A DNA stretch of 64,000 nt, from contig CBDFJV010000007.1 in assembly GCA_965248605.1 (NCBI GenBank), positions 682,001 to 746,000 of the forward strand, written 5' to 3'. The position numbers and the translations under genes are program-made. Position 1 is the stretch's first letter; each line of letters begins with the position of its first letter. Below the pieces are notes generated by a model, which was not told the DNA's origin, made no database searches, and saw nothing but the letters and a program-made list of their open reading frames with translations. This document shows, piece by piece, positions 1 to 9,157 of this stretch. The stretch is from CAUZJF01 sp965248605. GTDB lineage: Bacteria; Chloroflexota; Dehalococcoidia; Lucifugimonadales; CAUZJF01.

Positions 1-37
1 GGTCGAGCTGGTCGAGAGCGGCCGGGGCGAGGAGTGA
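1..37 (+). CDS. 3' end of an upstream gene, probably the mutase large subunit (partial)
   Basis: An open frame entering from the left edge ends at the TGA at 35-37 with the residues VELVESGRGEE. Its stop overlaps the GTG start of the next gene (GTGA), the usual sign of translational coupling. In split acyl-CoA mutases the catalytic large subunit lies directly before the small cobalamin-binding subunit, so the large subunit is the natural guess. Only 11 residues are visible, so the identity comes from the neighbour alone. Confidence 0.45.
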   Translation, partial: VELVESGRGEE

Positions 38-453
38 CGGACGTGTCATCGGACATCATAAGGGTGCTGGTCGCCAAGCCGGGGCTGGATGGCCACGACC
101 GCGGCGCCAAGGTAATCGCCAGGGCGCTGCGCGACGCCGGCATGGAGGTTATCTATACGGGGATCCGCCAGACCCCAGAGATGATCGCGGAGGCGGCTAT
201 GCAGGAGGACGTGGACGTCATCGGGCTCAGCATCTTGTCGGGCGCTCATATGGAGCTCTTCCCGGAGGTCTTTCGCAGCCTCAAAGACCGGGGAATGGAA
301 GACGTAATCGTGGTCGCGGGAGGGATCATCCCTGAGAACGACAAGCCGGCGTTGGAGAAGATGGGGGTGGCGGGCACTTTCGGCCCGGGGACGACGACTC
401 GCGAAATCGGCGAGTTCATCCGCGGTGCCGTGGACGCGAGGCGAAAAGCGTGA
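34..453 (+). CDS. Cobalamin-binding small subunit of a methylmalonyl-CoA mutase-type enzyme
   Basis: 139 residues, the normal size of a stand-alone B12-binding domain. It should hold adenosylcobalamin for a separate large subunit that isomerises methylmalonyl-CoA/succinyl-CoA or a related acyl-CoA in the cytoplasm. The N-terminal part carries GLDGHDRGAK, the DxHxxG motif whose His is the lower cobalt ligand. GLSILSG and the Gly-rich VVAGGIIP stretch complete the Rossmann-like fold. The GTG start overlaps the preceding stop codon. A HAD phosphatase follows after 16 bases. The exact acyl-CoA substrate (methylmalonyl, isobutyryl, 2-hydroxyisobutyryl) cannot be told from this subunit. Confidence 0.9.
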   Translation: MTDVSSDIIRVLVAKPGLDGHDRGAKVIARALRDAGMEVIYTGIRQTPEMIAEAAMQEDVDVIGLSILSGAHMELFPEVFRSLKDRGMEDVIVVAGGIIPENDKPALEKMGVAGTFGPGTTTREIGEFIRGAVDARRKA

Positions 454-469
454 AACGTAAAACGAAATC

Positions 470-1156
470 GTGATCGACGCCCTGGTATTCGACTTCGACG
501 GGGTCATCATCGACACGGAGACGCCGGACTACGAGTCGTGGTCGGAAGAGTTTCGCGCGCACGGGGTCGAGTTGGACCGCGCCATGTGGTCCCAGATCAT
601 CGGAGGAGCGCCGAACGTCTTCGACGTCCACGGGCACCTCGATAGGTTGACCGGTGGGCGGCTCGACGTAGCCGCGATCGGGCGTCGCAGGCGTCAGAGA
701 TATCTCAAAATGGTGGATGCGAACCCTCTGCTTCCCGGCGTGCTCGAATACCTGACGAAAGCGAAGGAGCTGGGGCTGAAGGTCGGCGTTGCTTCGAGCT
801 CCAGTAGCGAGTGGGTCAATGGCCACCTGGAGCGGCGGGACCTGTTGCGGTACGTCGACTCTGTGACGACACGGGACGACGTAACCCAGGTCAAGCCCGA
901 CCCGGAGTTGTTCCTGACGACGGTGTCCCGGCTTTCGTCGGCCCCACAGAGGGCCGTTGCCATCGAAGACTCGGCGAATGGCGTCACGGCGGCTAAGCGC
1001 GCAGGCATGTACTGTGCGGTTGTGCCGAACCCGATGACCCGGGATCTGCCGATCGACCACGCCGACCTGCGGCTAGAGGCGCTTTCGGATATTGAGCTGG
1101 CGGAGCTTGTTCGGCGGGCCGCGATGGCGAATTCCAAGGGACAACCCCCTTCCTAA
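470..1156 (+). CDS. HAD-superfamily hydrolase, beta-phosphoglucomutase-like subclass
   Basis: 228 residues. Motif I is FDFDGVIIDTE at the N-terminus, with the nucleophile Asp and the second Asp of DxD. Motif II is ASSSSSEW and motif III is KPDPELF. Motif IV is AIEDSANG. The four-helix cap between motifs I and II is typical of phosphatases or mutases acting on small phosphorylated sugars or acids. It starts with GTG, 16 bases after the mutase subunit, and probably shares its transcript. The substrate is not predictable from sequence. A palindromic repeat follows the stop. Confidence 0.85.
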   Translation: MIDALVFDFDGVIIDTETPDYESWSEEFRAHGVELDRAMWSQIIGGAPNVFDVHGHLDRLTGGRLDVAAIGRRRRQRYLKMVDANPLLPGVLEYLTKAKELGLKVGVASSSSSEWVNGHLERRDLLRYVDSVTTRDDVTQVKPDPELFLTTVSRLSSAPQRAVAIEDSANGVTAAKRAGMYCAVVPNPMTRDLPIDHADLRLEALSDIELAELVRRAAMANSKGQPPS

Positions 1157-1177
1157 CCTTCCCCCGGCGGGGGAAGG
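1157..1177. repeat. Dispersed palindromic repeat, CCTTCCCCC/GGGGGAAGG type
   Basis: A 9-bp perfect inverted repeat with a 3-base loop, followed by a short A/T-containing tail (ATAAGAC). Relatives lie at 3657-3677, 13253-13273, 14915-14933 and 36890-36908, always between genes and always followed by GTAA or ATAA. An RNA copy would fold, so it may also stop transcription. Confidence 0.8.
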
Positions 1178-1234
1178 GATAAGACCTCGCGGCGCGTGCC
1201 CCTCAAGCAGTGGAATGTGTGGTTAGGAGGCGCC

Positions 1235-1240
1235 TATAAT
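1235..1240 (+). promoter_or_regulatory. -10 box of a probable leaderless promoter for the amidase gene
   Basis: A perfect TATAAT ends 8 bases before the amidase ATG at 1249, so transcription would start at or within a base or two of the start codon. The -35 match is poor (TGGAAT near 1211). An AGGAGG at 1225-1230 lies upstream of the predicted transcription start, so it could serve the amidase only in a longer transcript, and then at an unusually long distance of 18 bases. Confidence 0.5.
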
Positions 1241-1248
1241 GGGCGCCG

Positions 1249-2628
1249 ATGGCTAGCACTTTGACAGGTTCGGTCACTGACCCGTCCAAGCTCGACGTCG
1301 CGGGGGCCGCTTCCGCGATAAGAGACGAAGCGCTGTCGGCGGTCGAGCTGATGGAGTCGCTTCTGTCTCGGGCCCGGGAGTTTGAGCCGAGGCTGCGGGT
1401 CTGGGTGACTCTCGACGAAGACCGCGCTCTCGCTGACGCGCGGGCCAGCGACGAGGCTCTGGCAAGTACGGGACCGGCCGGCCCTCTGCACGGCGTGCCC
1501 GTTGGGATCAAAGACATCTACTACACTGCGGGCATGAAGACGACGGCGTGCTCGCCCATCTTCGCCGACTTCGTGCCCGACTTCGACGCTGCGACGGTAG
1601 CACGACTCCGGCAGGCCGGCGCGATAATCATGGGCAAGACGGTCACGACGGAGTTCGCGTGCATGGACCCGTCGCCGACTAGGAATCCCTGGAATACCGC
1701 CCACACGCCAGGTGGCTCGAGCAGCGGCTCTGCCGTCGGGGTCGCGGCCCGCATCTTTCCGACGGCCATGGGCTCCCAGACGGCCGGGTCGGTGCTCCGG
1801 CCGGCCTCGTATAACGGCGTCGTTGGCATGAAGCCGACGTTCGGGCGGATCAGCCGGTACGGCGTGATGGCCGTCGCATGGTCCCTGGACACGATCGGGT
1901 TCTTTGCACGTACGGTAGAGGATGCTGGCATTCTTCTGGACGTCCTCGCTGGACATGACCCTCGTGACCCTGCATCGGCACAGACCGACCTGGCTGACTA
2001 CGGAAGCGCGGCCCGGAATCCGGTCCCACCGCGGGTTGGTGTCGTCGGAGGACTGTTCCGTGAGAGGGCCGACGCCGAGACACGGGAACACTTCGACGGT
2101 GTGGTAGACCGACTGTCGCGGGCAGGGGCCGAGGTCGAGGATGCCGAGGTCGACGCCGACTTCGAGGCCTTGCTTGCAGCCCAACGAGTAGTCATGGCTG
2201 TGGAAGCGGCATCGGTCCATGAGGCCGATTTCGCGGCCCGTCCCGACGACTACGGCCCGAAGGTACGGGGGCTTATCGAGGCGGGCCTGCTAACGCCTGC
2301 GTTGGCGTACGTAAAGGCCCAACGGGTACGGCACCGTTTTCGCGTCGCGATGGAGGCGGTCGCGAGCCGGTTCGACGTGCTGGCTACGCCGTCCACCCCG
2401 GCTCCGGCGCCGAGAGACCTGAGCTCGACGGGCGACCCGGTGTTCCAGACACCTTGGACGACCGGCGGCTTTCCCGCGATAACGCTGCCGACCGGCCTCA
2501 GCAGGTTGGGGCTGCCGCTGGGGCTGCAGCTGGCGTCGGGGCCTTTCGCCGAGGTGACACTACTACACGCGGCTAGGTGGTGCGAAGAGGCGGTAGGGGT
2601 TAGTCTGACTCCTCCGGATGTTCCTTGA
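1249..2628 (+). CDS. Amidase-signature family amidohydrolase (GatA-like)
   Basis: 459 residues, usual for the family. It hydrolyses a carboxamide to acid and ammonia with a Ser-cisSer-Lys triad. The Lys is in GVPVGIKDIYYT (about residue 87), the cis-Ser in PGGSSSGSA (about 160) and the nucleophile Ser in GSQTAGSVLRPA (about 182). The long Gly/Ser stretch is intact, so the enzyme should be active. No gatB or gatC lies nearby, which argues against a role in tRNA amidation and for a catabolic amidase. An upstream ATG at 1239 opens only a five-codon frame and was not chosen. Confidence 0.88.
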   Translation: MASTLTGSVTDPSKLDVAGAASAIRDEALSAVELMESLLSRAREFEPRLRVWVTLDEDRALADARASDEALASTGPAGPLHGVPVGIKDIYYTAGMKTTACSPIFADFVPDFDAATVARLRQAGAIIMGKTVTTEFACMDPSPTRNPWNTAHTPGGSSSGSAVGVAARIFPTAMGSQTAGSVLRPASYNGVVGMKPTFGRISRYGVMAVAWSLDTIGFFARTVEDAGILLDVLAGHDPRDPASAQTDLADYGSAARNPVPPRVGVVGGLFRERADAETREHFDGVVDRLSRAGAEVEDAEVDADFEALLAAQRVVMAVEAASVHEADFAARPDDYGPKVRGLIEAGLLTPALAYVKAQRVRHRFRVAMEAVASRFDVLATPSTPAPAPRDLSSTGDPVFQTPWTTGGFPAITLPTGLSRLGLPLGLQLASGPFAEVTLLHAARWCEEAVGVSLTPPDVP

Positions 2629-2790
2629 TCTTCCCGCCCACCCGCCCTTATTTGAATGGGATTTCACCCCATACTCCGACCAGAGGGGAGACTCCTCTGG
2701 ACTCCCCAGGTCGGATGAATTCACGATCGGCTGGCCGTCCGTCATATCAAGAAACGCGCTGATAAGTCCGCATACAAAGGAGGTCAGATA

Positions 2791-3528
2791 ATGAGGCTGA
2801 TAGTTACCGGGTGCGAGTTCGTCGGGAAAAGTACGCTTGGGGAGGGGATATCGCGTTGGATCGCGGAGACTATGGGCAGTAGCCGATCGTTCCACGACCA
2901 TTTCACGATCCCGTCGCCGGAGGTCAGGGGCGAGGACAAGGACCACTTCATGGCGATGAGCCCCGCGTTCAAGGAGCGGTTCCAGCGCTACCAGATCGAC
3001 TACCATCTCCATCCATCGCTGGTCCACGACGCGGACCACATGCTGACGGGTTACCACATCGAGGAGGCGGTCTTCGCGCCGCTGTATTACGGCTACGGAG
3101 GAGATGGGCAGTACGCGGCCCGGTCGCCCTTCGCGAGGTCGATCGAGAGGACCATCATGGAACTGGCGCCCGACTTCATACTGGTGATGCTCAAGGCGTC
3201 GCCTGATGCTATTGCGGAGAGGATGAAGGCGAATCCGCGACCCAGGGACCAGGCCGGGCGGAGGGAGGCGACGCTTCAGGAGAAGGACATCGAGCATGTG
3301 CTCCAGCGGTTCGACGAGGAGCTCAGCAAAACGCTGATCCGAAAAAAGATCGTGATAGACAACACCTCGACGACACCTGAAGAGACGGTGGCGGAGTTCG
3401 TTTCAGAGGTGCAGAAGCACCTGTCGCAGGCGGACCGGTTGAGGATTCTGACGAACCAGGCGCTGAAAGAGACTGGCCAGGCCCGTGAGGCGAAGGTCGA
3501 CCACATCAAGACGAGGAAGGAAGAGTAG
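2791..3528 (+). CDS. P-loop NTPase, probable nucleotide or small-molecule kinase
   Basis: 245 residues with an N-terminal Walker A, GCEFVGKST (residues 7-15), and an ESFHDHF-like acidic region after it (SRSFHDHF), as in dTMP-kinase-like proteins. FILVMLKASPDAI matches the late strand before the LID region, and the Arg-rich stretch around residue 150 (NPRPRDQAGRR) resembles a lid. It has a strong ribosome site, AAAGGAGG, ending 8 bases before ATG. The 162-base leader before it folds (CCGACC/GGTCGG enclosing CCAGAGG/CCTCTGG at 2674-2715). The substrate is unknown. Confidence 0.7.
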   Translation: MRLIVTGCEFVGKSTLGEGISRWIAETMGSSRSFHDHFTIPSPEVRGEDKDHFMAMSPAFKERFQRYQIDYHLHPSLVHDADHMLTGYHIEEAVFAPLYYGYGGDGQYAARSPFARSIERTIMELAPDFILVMLKASPDAIAERMKANPRPRDQAGRREATLQEKDIEHVLQRFDEELSKTLIRKKIVIDNTSTTPEETVAEFVSEVQKHLSQADRLRILTNQALKETGQAREAKVDHIKTRKEE

Positions 3529-3530
3529 TG

Positions 3531-3677
3531 GTTCGACAAGTCCGTCCTGAGTCCGCCGAAGGGCTCACCATGAGCGGAAAATCGCCTCTTCCCGTTCGGC
3601 CGTCGGCATTGGAAGCTGAAATGATGGTGTGAGGGGCAAGCTGTCCCCCTTCCCAACCTTCCCCCGAGAGGGGAAGG
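3531..3677. repeat. Repeat cluster between genes
   Basis: The start (GTTCGACAAG... GAGCGG, 3531-3580) belongs to a repeat whose pieces recur at 15850-15885 and 16208-16235 (CGCTCGTGGTGA, GTCGAACC). A second palindrome, CCTTCCCC/GGGGAAGG at 3657-3677, matches the family at 1157. No gene is visible between 3529 and 3771. Confidence 0.6.
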
Positions 3678-3771
3678 GGTAAAACACCTCCCCTTTCATT
3701 GATCGTGGTGTCTTTGATGCTGCAGACGGAGCGGGTCACCGGCAAACGGTGAGTGACAACGGAAATTTGCC

Positions 3772-4716
3772 ATGAACGTGTTGCTGAACATCGAGCTTGA
3801 CGACCGGCACGCCCGGCAGATTAGACGGGTCTCTAACGACGTGGAGATCCTCCAACTCCCGTCCGAGGGCGAGGTCCTGGAGGCCATGCCTGAAGTGCAC
3901 GCTGTACTTGGAGGGCTCAATCGCGAGATGCTCACACGGGGTGCAAATCTGCGCAGGGTCCAGGTAGCCAGCGCCGGCGTGGACTCCTGGCTGTTTCCTG
4001 AGTTCGTGGAAAGCGACGTCATTTTCACGAGCGCCAAAGGCACCGTGGGGGTCCATCTGGCGGAGCACGCGATGGCCCTGCTGCTGGGACTGACTCGTGG
4101 TATTGCGACGGCCATTCGAAAGCCGAGTTGGGACCAGCGGATGCCGATCCGGAACGCGTCCTGGGAGCTTGTGGGCGCTACGATGGGCATCGTGGGGTTG
4201 GGTGGTACGGGACGCGACCTCGCTGATCGCGCCCATGGATTTGGAATGCGAGTCGTCGCTGTCGACCCGGAGCAAGTGAAGCTGCCCGAGAGCGTCGAGG
4301 CTTGCTGGAGGATGGACCGGTTCCACGACCTGCTGGAGCAGTCGGACGTCGTTGCCATCTGCGCTCCGCTTACTAGAGAGACCGCAGGCATGTTCGATGA
4401 GCAAGCCTTCGCCCGGATGCAAGGCCACGCCCTTCTCATCAACGTGTCTAGGGGCAAGATCGTCGACGAGACGGCCCTGATGGACGCCCTGGAGCAGGGC
4501 AAGATCGGTGGAGCCGGTCTGGACGTTACACCGAGGGAGCCCCTTCCGGAGGACCATCCACTTTGGAGCATGGAGAACGTGATCGTCACTCCCCATACGG
4601 CCGGAGGATCGCCTAATCGTAGAGACCGGCTCGTCGATCTCTTCTGCGCGAACCTGCGACGGCTTCTCGCGGAGCAGCCACTTCTTGGCGTAATCGACAA
4701 AGAAAAGGGGTATTGA
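3772..4716 (+). CDS. D-isomer-specific 2-hydroxyacid dehydrogenase, NAD-binding
   Basis: 314 residues. The NAD-binding signature is GIVGLGGTGRDLA (about residues 140-152). The catalytic set is present: Arg in NVSRGKIVDE, Glu in TPREPLPEDHP, His in TPHTAGGSP. It reduces a 2-ketoacid or oxidises a D-2-hydroxyacid. The substrate is not determined. The stop codon region overlaps the TTG start of the aldo-keto reductase by 4 bases, so the two are likely co-translated. Confidence 0.85.
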   Translation: MNVLLNIELDDRHARQIRRVSNDVEILQLPSEGEVLEAMPEVHAVLGGLNREMLTRGANLRRVQVASAGVDSWLFPEFVESDVIFTSAKGTVGVHLAEHAMALLLGLTRGIATAIRKPSWDQRMPIRNASWELVGATMGIVGLGGTGRDLADRAHGFGMRVVAVDPEQVKLPESVEACWRMDRFHDLLEQSDVVAICAPLTRETAGMFDEQAFARMQGHALLINVSRGKIVDETALMDALEQGKIGGAGLDVTPREPLPEDHPLWSMENVIVTPHTAGGSPNRRDRLVDLFCANLRRLLAEQPLLGVIDKEKGY

Positions 4717-5639
4717 ACGGGGGCCGTTTAAGGGGGTTATTGGCATTGGCACTGGAAACAAGACCATACGGCGATACGGGCGAACAAGTGACCGTTATCG
4801 GGCTCGGCGGGGTTTTCCTGAACAAGCACTCGTTCAACGACGGGGTAGCCACGGTGCACCGTGCGCTCGAGCTCGGCGTTACCTACTTCGATACCTCGCC
4901 AGGATACGCTCGCGGGATGAGCCAGGCGATTCTGGGTGAAGCCCTGGCGGAGCGGCCGGAGAAGTACATGCTGGCAACCAAGCTGGGATATATGAGGTCT
5001 GCCTCCAGGTACCGGTCGTACGAAGCGCTGCGGGCCCAGCTTGACGAGAACCTTCGACTGCTACGGCGTGACAGCGTGGATACGCTTCAAGTGCACGAGT
5101 CCGACCGCCACTATTGGTGGACGGACGGGACTCCGCCTGACAGGAGCGTCCCATTGGACCCCGACTACGACTTCGCCGGAGCGACGGTTATGGACGTGCT
5201 GCGCGATGCCAAAGAGGAGGGTCTGTGCCGGTTCACGGGCGTTACCGGAAATACTGCGGAAGGTGTGGCTCTCGTCTTGGGGAACGTGAACGTCGATGTT
5301 TGCCTGACGGCCTTCAACTACAACTTACTGCGCCGGGGCGCACGTCGTGAGATATTTCCACTTGCCAGATCGAGCGAGGTGACCGTCGTTCTGGGCGGCG
5401 TTGTGAGGATTACGCGCGAGATGGAAGACCACGTGGAGAAGCTGAATTCCGTCCAACGAGATTCGGGCCTTTCGCACGTTGAACTGACGATCCGCTATCT
5501 TCTTGCTGACAGCGGCTTTAGCACGATAATGGTCGGCGCCGCAAAACCGGCGGAAATCGAGGAGAGCGTCGCAGCGGCGGAGAAGGGTCCGCTTCCTGCC
5601 GGCCTGCATCAAACCATAGAGCGGCTCGGGCTCCCGTAG
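4713..5639 (+). CDS. Aldo-keto reductase family oxidoreductase
   Basis: 308 residues at most. The (beta/alpha)8 NADPH-dependent fold is shown by the N-terminal TVIGLGGVFLN, FDTSPGYARG (catalytic Asp and Tyr of the DxxxxY motif), the Lys in LATKLGYM and TIMVGAAKPAEIEE near the C-terminus. The first TTG overlaps the preceding gene. A second TTG at 4740 sits just after AAGGGGG and gives the N-terminus usual for the family, so it may be the true start. Pairing with a 2-hydroxyacid dehydrogenase suggests catabolism of a sugar acid or similar compound. Confidence 0.8.
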   Translation: MNGGRLRGLLALALETRPYGDTGEQVTVIGLGGVFLNKHSFNDGVATVHRALELGVTYFDTSPGYARGMSQAILGEALAERPEKYMLATKLGYMRSASRYRSYEALRAQLDENLRLLRRDSVDTLQVHESDRHYWWTDGTPPDRSVPLDPDYDFAGATVMDVLRDAKEEGLCRFTGVTGNTAEGVALVLGNVNVDVCLTAFNYNLLRRGARREIFPLARSSEVTVVLGGVVRITREMEDHVEKLNSVQRDSGLSHVELTIRYLLADSGFSTIMVGAAKPAEIEESVAAAEKGPLPAGLHQTIERLGLP

Positions 5640-5760
5640 CCGTAGCCGTCGAGGTCTGGGCGTACGGGCCGGCGCGGACGTAGGCGCTCGGGGCATTTTG
5701 AAACTCTAGCCGTCGCTGGGTCCCATTGCCGAATCGCGATGGGGCCGTATATCAAACATA

Positions 5761-6990
<1,230 letters not shown>

Positions 6991-6997
6991 CCAACGG

Positions 6998-7030
6998 CCC
7001 CTAACCCCTAACCCCTAACCCCTAACCCCC
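6998..7030. repeat. CCCTAAC heptamer tandem array between convergent genes
   Basis: Four copies of the heptamer CCCTAAC follow one another, ending in CCCCC. The complementary strand reads GGGGTTAGGGG repeatedly and could form a four-tract G-quadruplex. It sits exactly between two converging genes, where a transcription block would be useful. Confidence 0.75.
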
Positions 7031-7035
7031 ATCTT

Positions 7036-7837
7036 CTATCGGCACCAGTGATGGTAGCCCGGTTCGAGCTTCAGGCAGAAGGTGTCGAGGTCCGACGCCG
7101 CAGTGAAGAGGTCGCCGGCCCGGTCTAGGACCGTCGCGTAGCACTGGCTCTTTTCCTCCTGGACGTTCAGCATCTTACAGAAGAGGATGGCCTCGTCGGC
7201 GCTCTGGGTGTCCCAGAACCTGTCCTGGACAGCGCCGCTGAGACACGCGATTCTGTTGCTTGCGTCGTCGACGTGGCTGCACAGCTCGATGGCACGGGCG
7301 GGGTCCCCTCTGGTCACGTTGCCGACGTCTCTTCCCAGGCTAAGGAAGCAGTCGAGGTGGGCCTCGGTCGGAGCCTCGGCGCATGCGTCCGCGACTCTGG
7401 CGTAGTCCGCGTCGTAGAGCTCGACCATGCGGGACGTCTGGTAGAAGTAGCAGGGAGCTATGTACTTTTCGTCGAGGACGTTGCACGGAAAGTGTGGGTC
7501 GTCGGAGAGGTATTCGGTGTAGTGACCCATCGCTCCGGAAAGGCCGCCCACGATGTTCTCCATAAAGAGCCCAGAGTAGCAGGACGCGCGGTCGATCTCG
7601 GCCTCCAACTCGTCGCACATGGGTAGGGCGTCGAGTAGCTCGTAGCTCGTCCAGGCCATGAGTCCATGCCCTACGCCGTGCACACATTGGTGTCGGAAGA
7701 AGCGGTTGGGCGAGCTTTCGCACAGGGCGGTGACGTCGGCCTGCAGGTTCGAGGTGCCGCGGTCGCGGAACAGCGCTTCCGTCGCGCCGTGAAAAGCGCC
7801 GGCCTGGCACTCGTGGCCGGACAGACTGAAGGCTTAG
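7036..7837 (-). pseudogene. C-terminal two-thirds of a Cys-rich lipoprotein gene split by an IS
   Basis: Reading from the IS border the frame runs AFSLSGHECQAGAFHG, then HQCVHGVGHGLMAW, and ends in PGYHHWCR. Up to a dozen Cys residues recur in a regular pattern with His (ECQAGAFHG, QCVHGVGHG, SCYSGLFMENI, PCYFYQTS), suggesting several disulfides or a metal site outside the cell. Joined in frame to the fragment ending at 11266 it rebuilds one protein of about 490 residues with an N-terminal cupredoxin-like domain. As it stands only an internal GTG/ATG start (about 7683) could be used, without any signal sequence, so the gene is broken. Confidence 0.8.
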
Positions 7838-8108
7838 CCCGAATCCACCGACGGACAGGGATGGACGATGTGAGGACAGCGGAAGGGGGTGAGGGAGTTA
7901 CAGGCGTGATGATCCGGGCTCGAATTTGGGTAGACGGGAGGTTGGCGGGCGGTCTGCAGGCGCTTTTGGGGGCACCGATGGCGGCCTACAGTGGCTGTGG
8001 CGAGCCAGATGGCGGGATAGGACACGGCAAGAGGCGCTCGCGGACTGGGCTGGCGCGAGTTTGCGGTGACGTTGGGTTGGCTGGTGGGTCAGTGGCGGAC
8101 GGGCTCCG

Positions 8109-9152
8109 TCAGGCTGGGAGTGGAATGGCTCGCAGTCGGGCCAGGGCGCGGCTGAACTGCTCCTCCCAGGGCCAGCGCCGGGGAAGCTGCAGGGTCAATC
8201 GGCGTGCCGAGCGGGTGATCCGTCCGGCCAAGGCAAAGACCCGTCGTCTGAGGGTCTTGGTGGTCACGATCTGCTGACCCAGGCCGATGCGGGCTGTCCA
8301 GCGGGCCAGGTTGTGCGCCATCACCTGTACCGCCAGCCAGGCGCCGTTGGCGGCGAAACGGCCCGAGGGGAGATGGTTCAGCCCCACGCCGTACTTGAGG
8401 TCGCGTATCGCATTCTCGATCTCGGCGTGACGGCGATGATCGGCCTCCAGTTCCAGCGTCTCCCCGTCCCGGTCGGTGATGAAGCCGTGATAGCTGTAGG
8501 TGGCGAAGAGAGCCAGTTGAGAACAGGGCGCCGGCTTCACCCGCCGGACGATGAGCCGTACCGGCGCGGCGTCCGCCTCGGCCTGGAACGGGGTGTAGGT
8601 GGTCTCGGCCACATCGGCGGCGCCGTCCATCCAGTAAGGAATCGGCGTCCAGGCATCTTCGGGTATCGCCTCGATGAGATTCCGCAGGCGGGCGCGCTGG
8701 CGGATGGCGATGGAGAAGCGGACATCCATCCGGCGGCAGACGGCGACCACGGCGTGGGTATAGAAGCCGCTGTCGGCCCGCACCGTGAGTTGGCCCCTGG
8801 CTCCGCAGTAGCGCACCCGCCCCACCGTTTCACGCAGGAAGTGGGCAGCGCCGCGGGCGGTGTTAGCCCGGCCCTCGCGCAGGCGGGCCATCAGCACGTC
8901 GCCGGTGCCGGCGGCGACGGCCAGCAGCGGGTGATAGCCCCGCGCACCGGTGTAGCCGTGGTGGCGGGCGCCCTCCTTGGCCAGTCCGTAGGTCTCGCAG
9001 ATCGTCGAATCAAGGTCGATGGTGAATGGTGCGTCGCCGGGTCCGGCACCGGCCTTCCAGACCCGGGCCAGCAACTCGCGGCTCACCCGGTCCAGTTGGC
9101 GGACATGGCCCCACCTGAAGCTGCGCAGGAAGGTGCCCAGGGTGGAGGGAGC
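8109..9152 (-). pseudogene. Element A transposase, C-terminal part
   Basis: Starts at the border with element B in the middle of APSTLGTFLRSF and runs to the normal C-terminus. It retains DLDSTICETYG (first catalytic Asp), VRADSGFYTH (second Asp) and the late EADHRRHAEIENAI (catalytic Glu). It is about 85% identical by eye to the intact copy in element B. It lacks the first ~90 residues, which lie at 10868-11144 on the other side of element B. Confidence 0.85.
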
Positions 9153-9157
9153 CTAAT

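Noticed and set aside
1239..1256. Five-codon frame before the amidase as a leader peptide
   Set aside because: It is part of the -10 box and would lie upstream of the predicted transcript start; no regulatory codons.
6998..7030. Telomere-like or eukaryotic sequence
   Set aside because: Only four heptamers between bacterial genes; no other eukaryotic feature.
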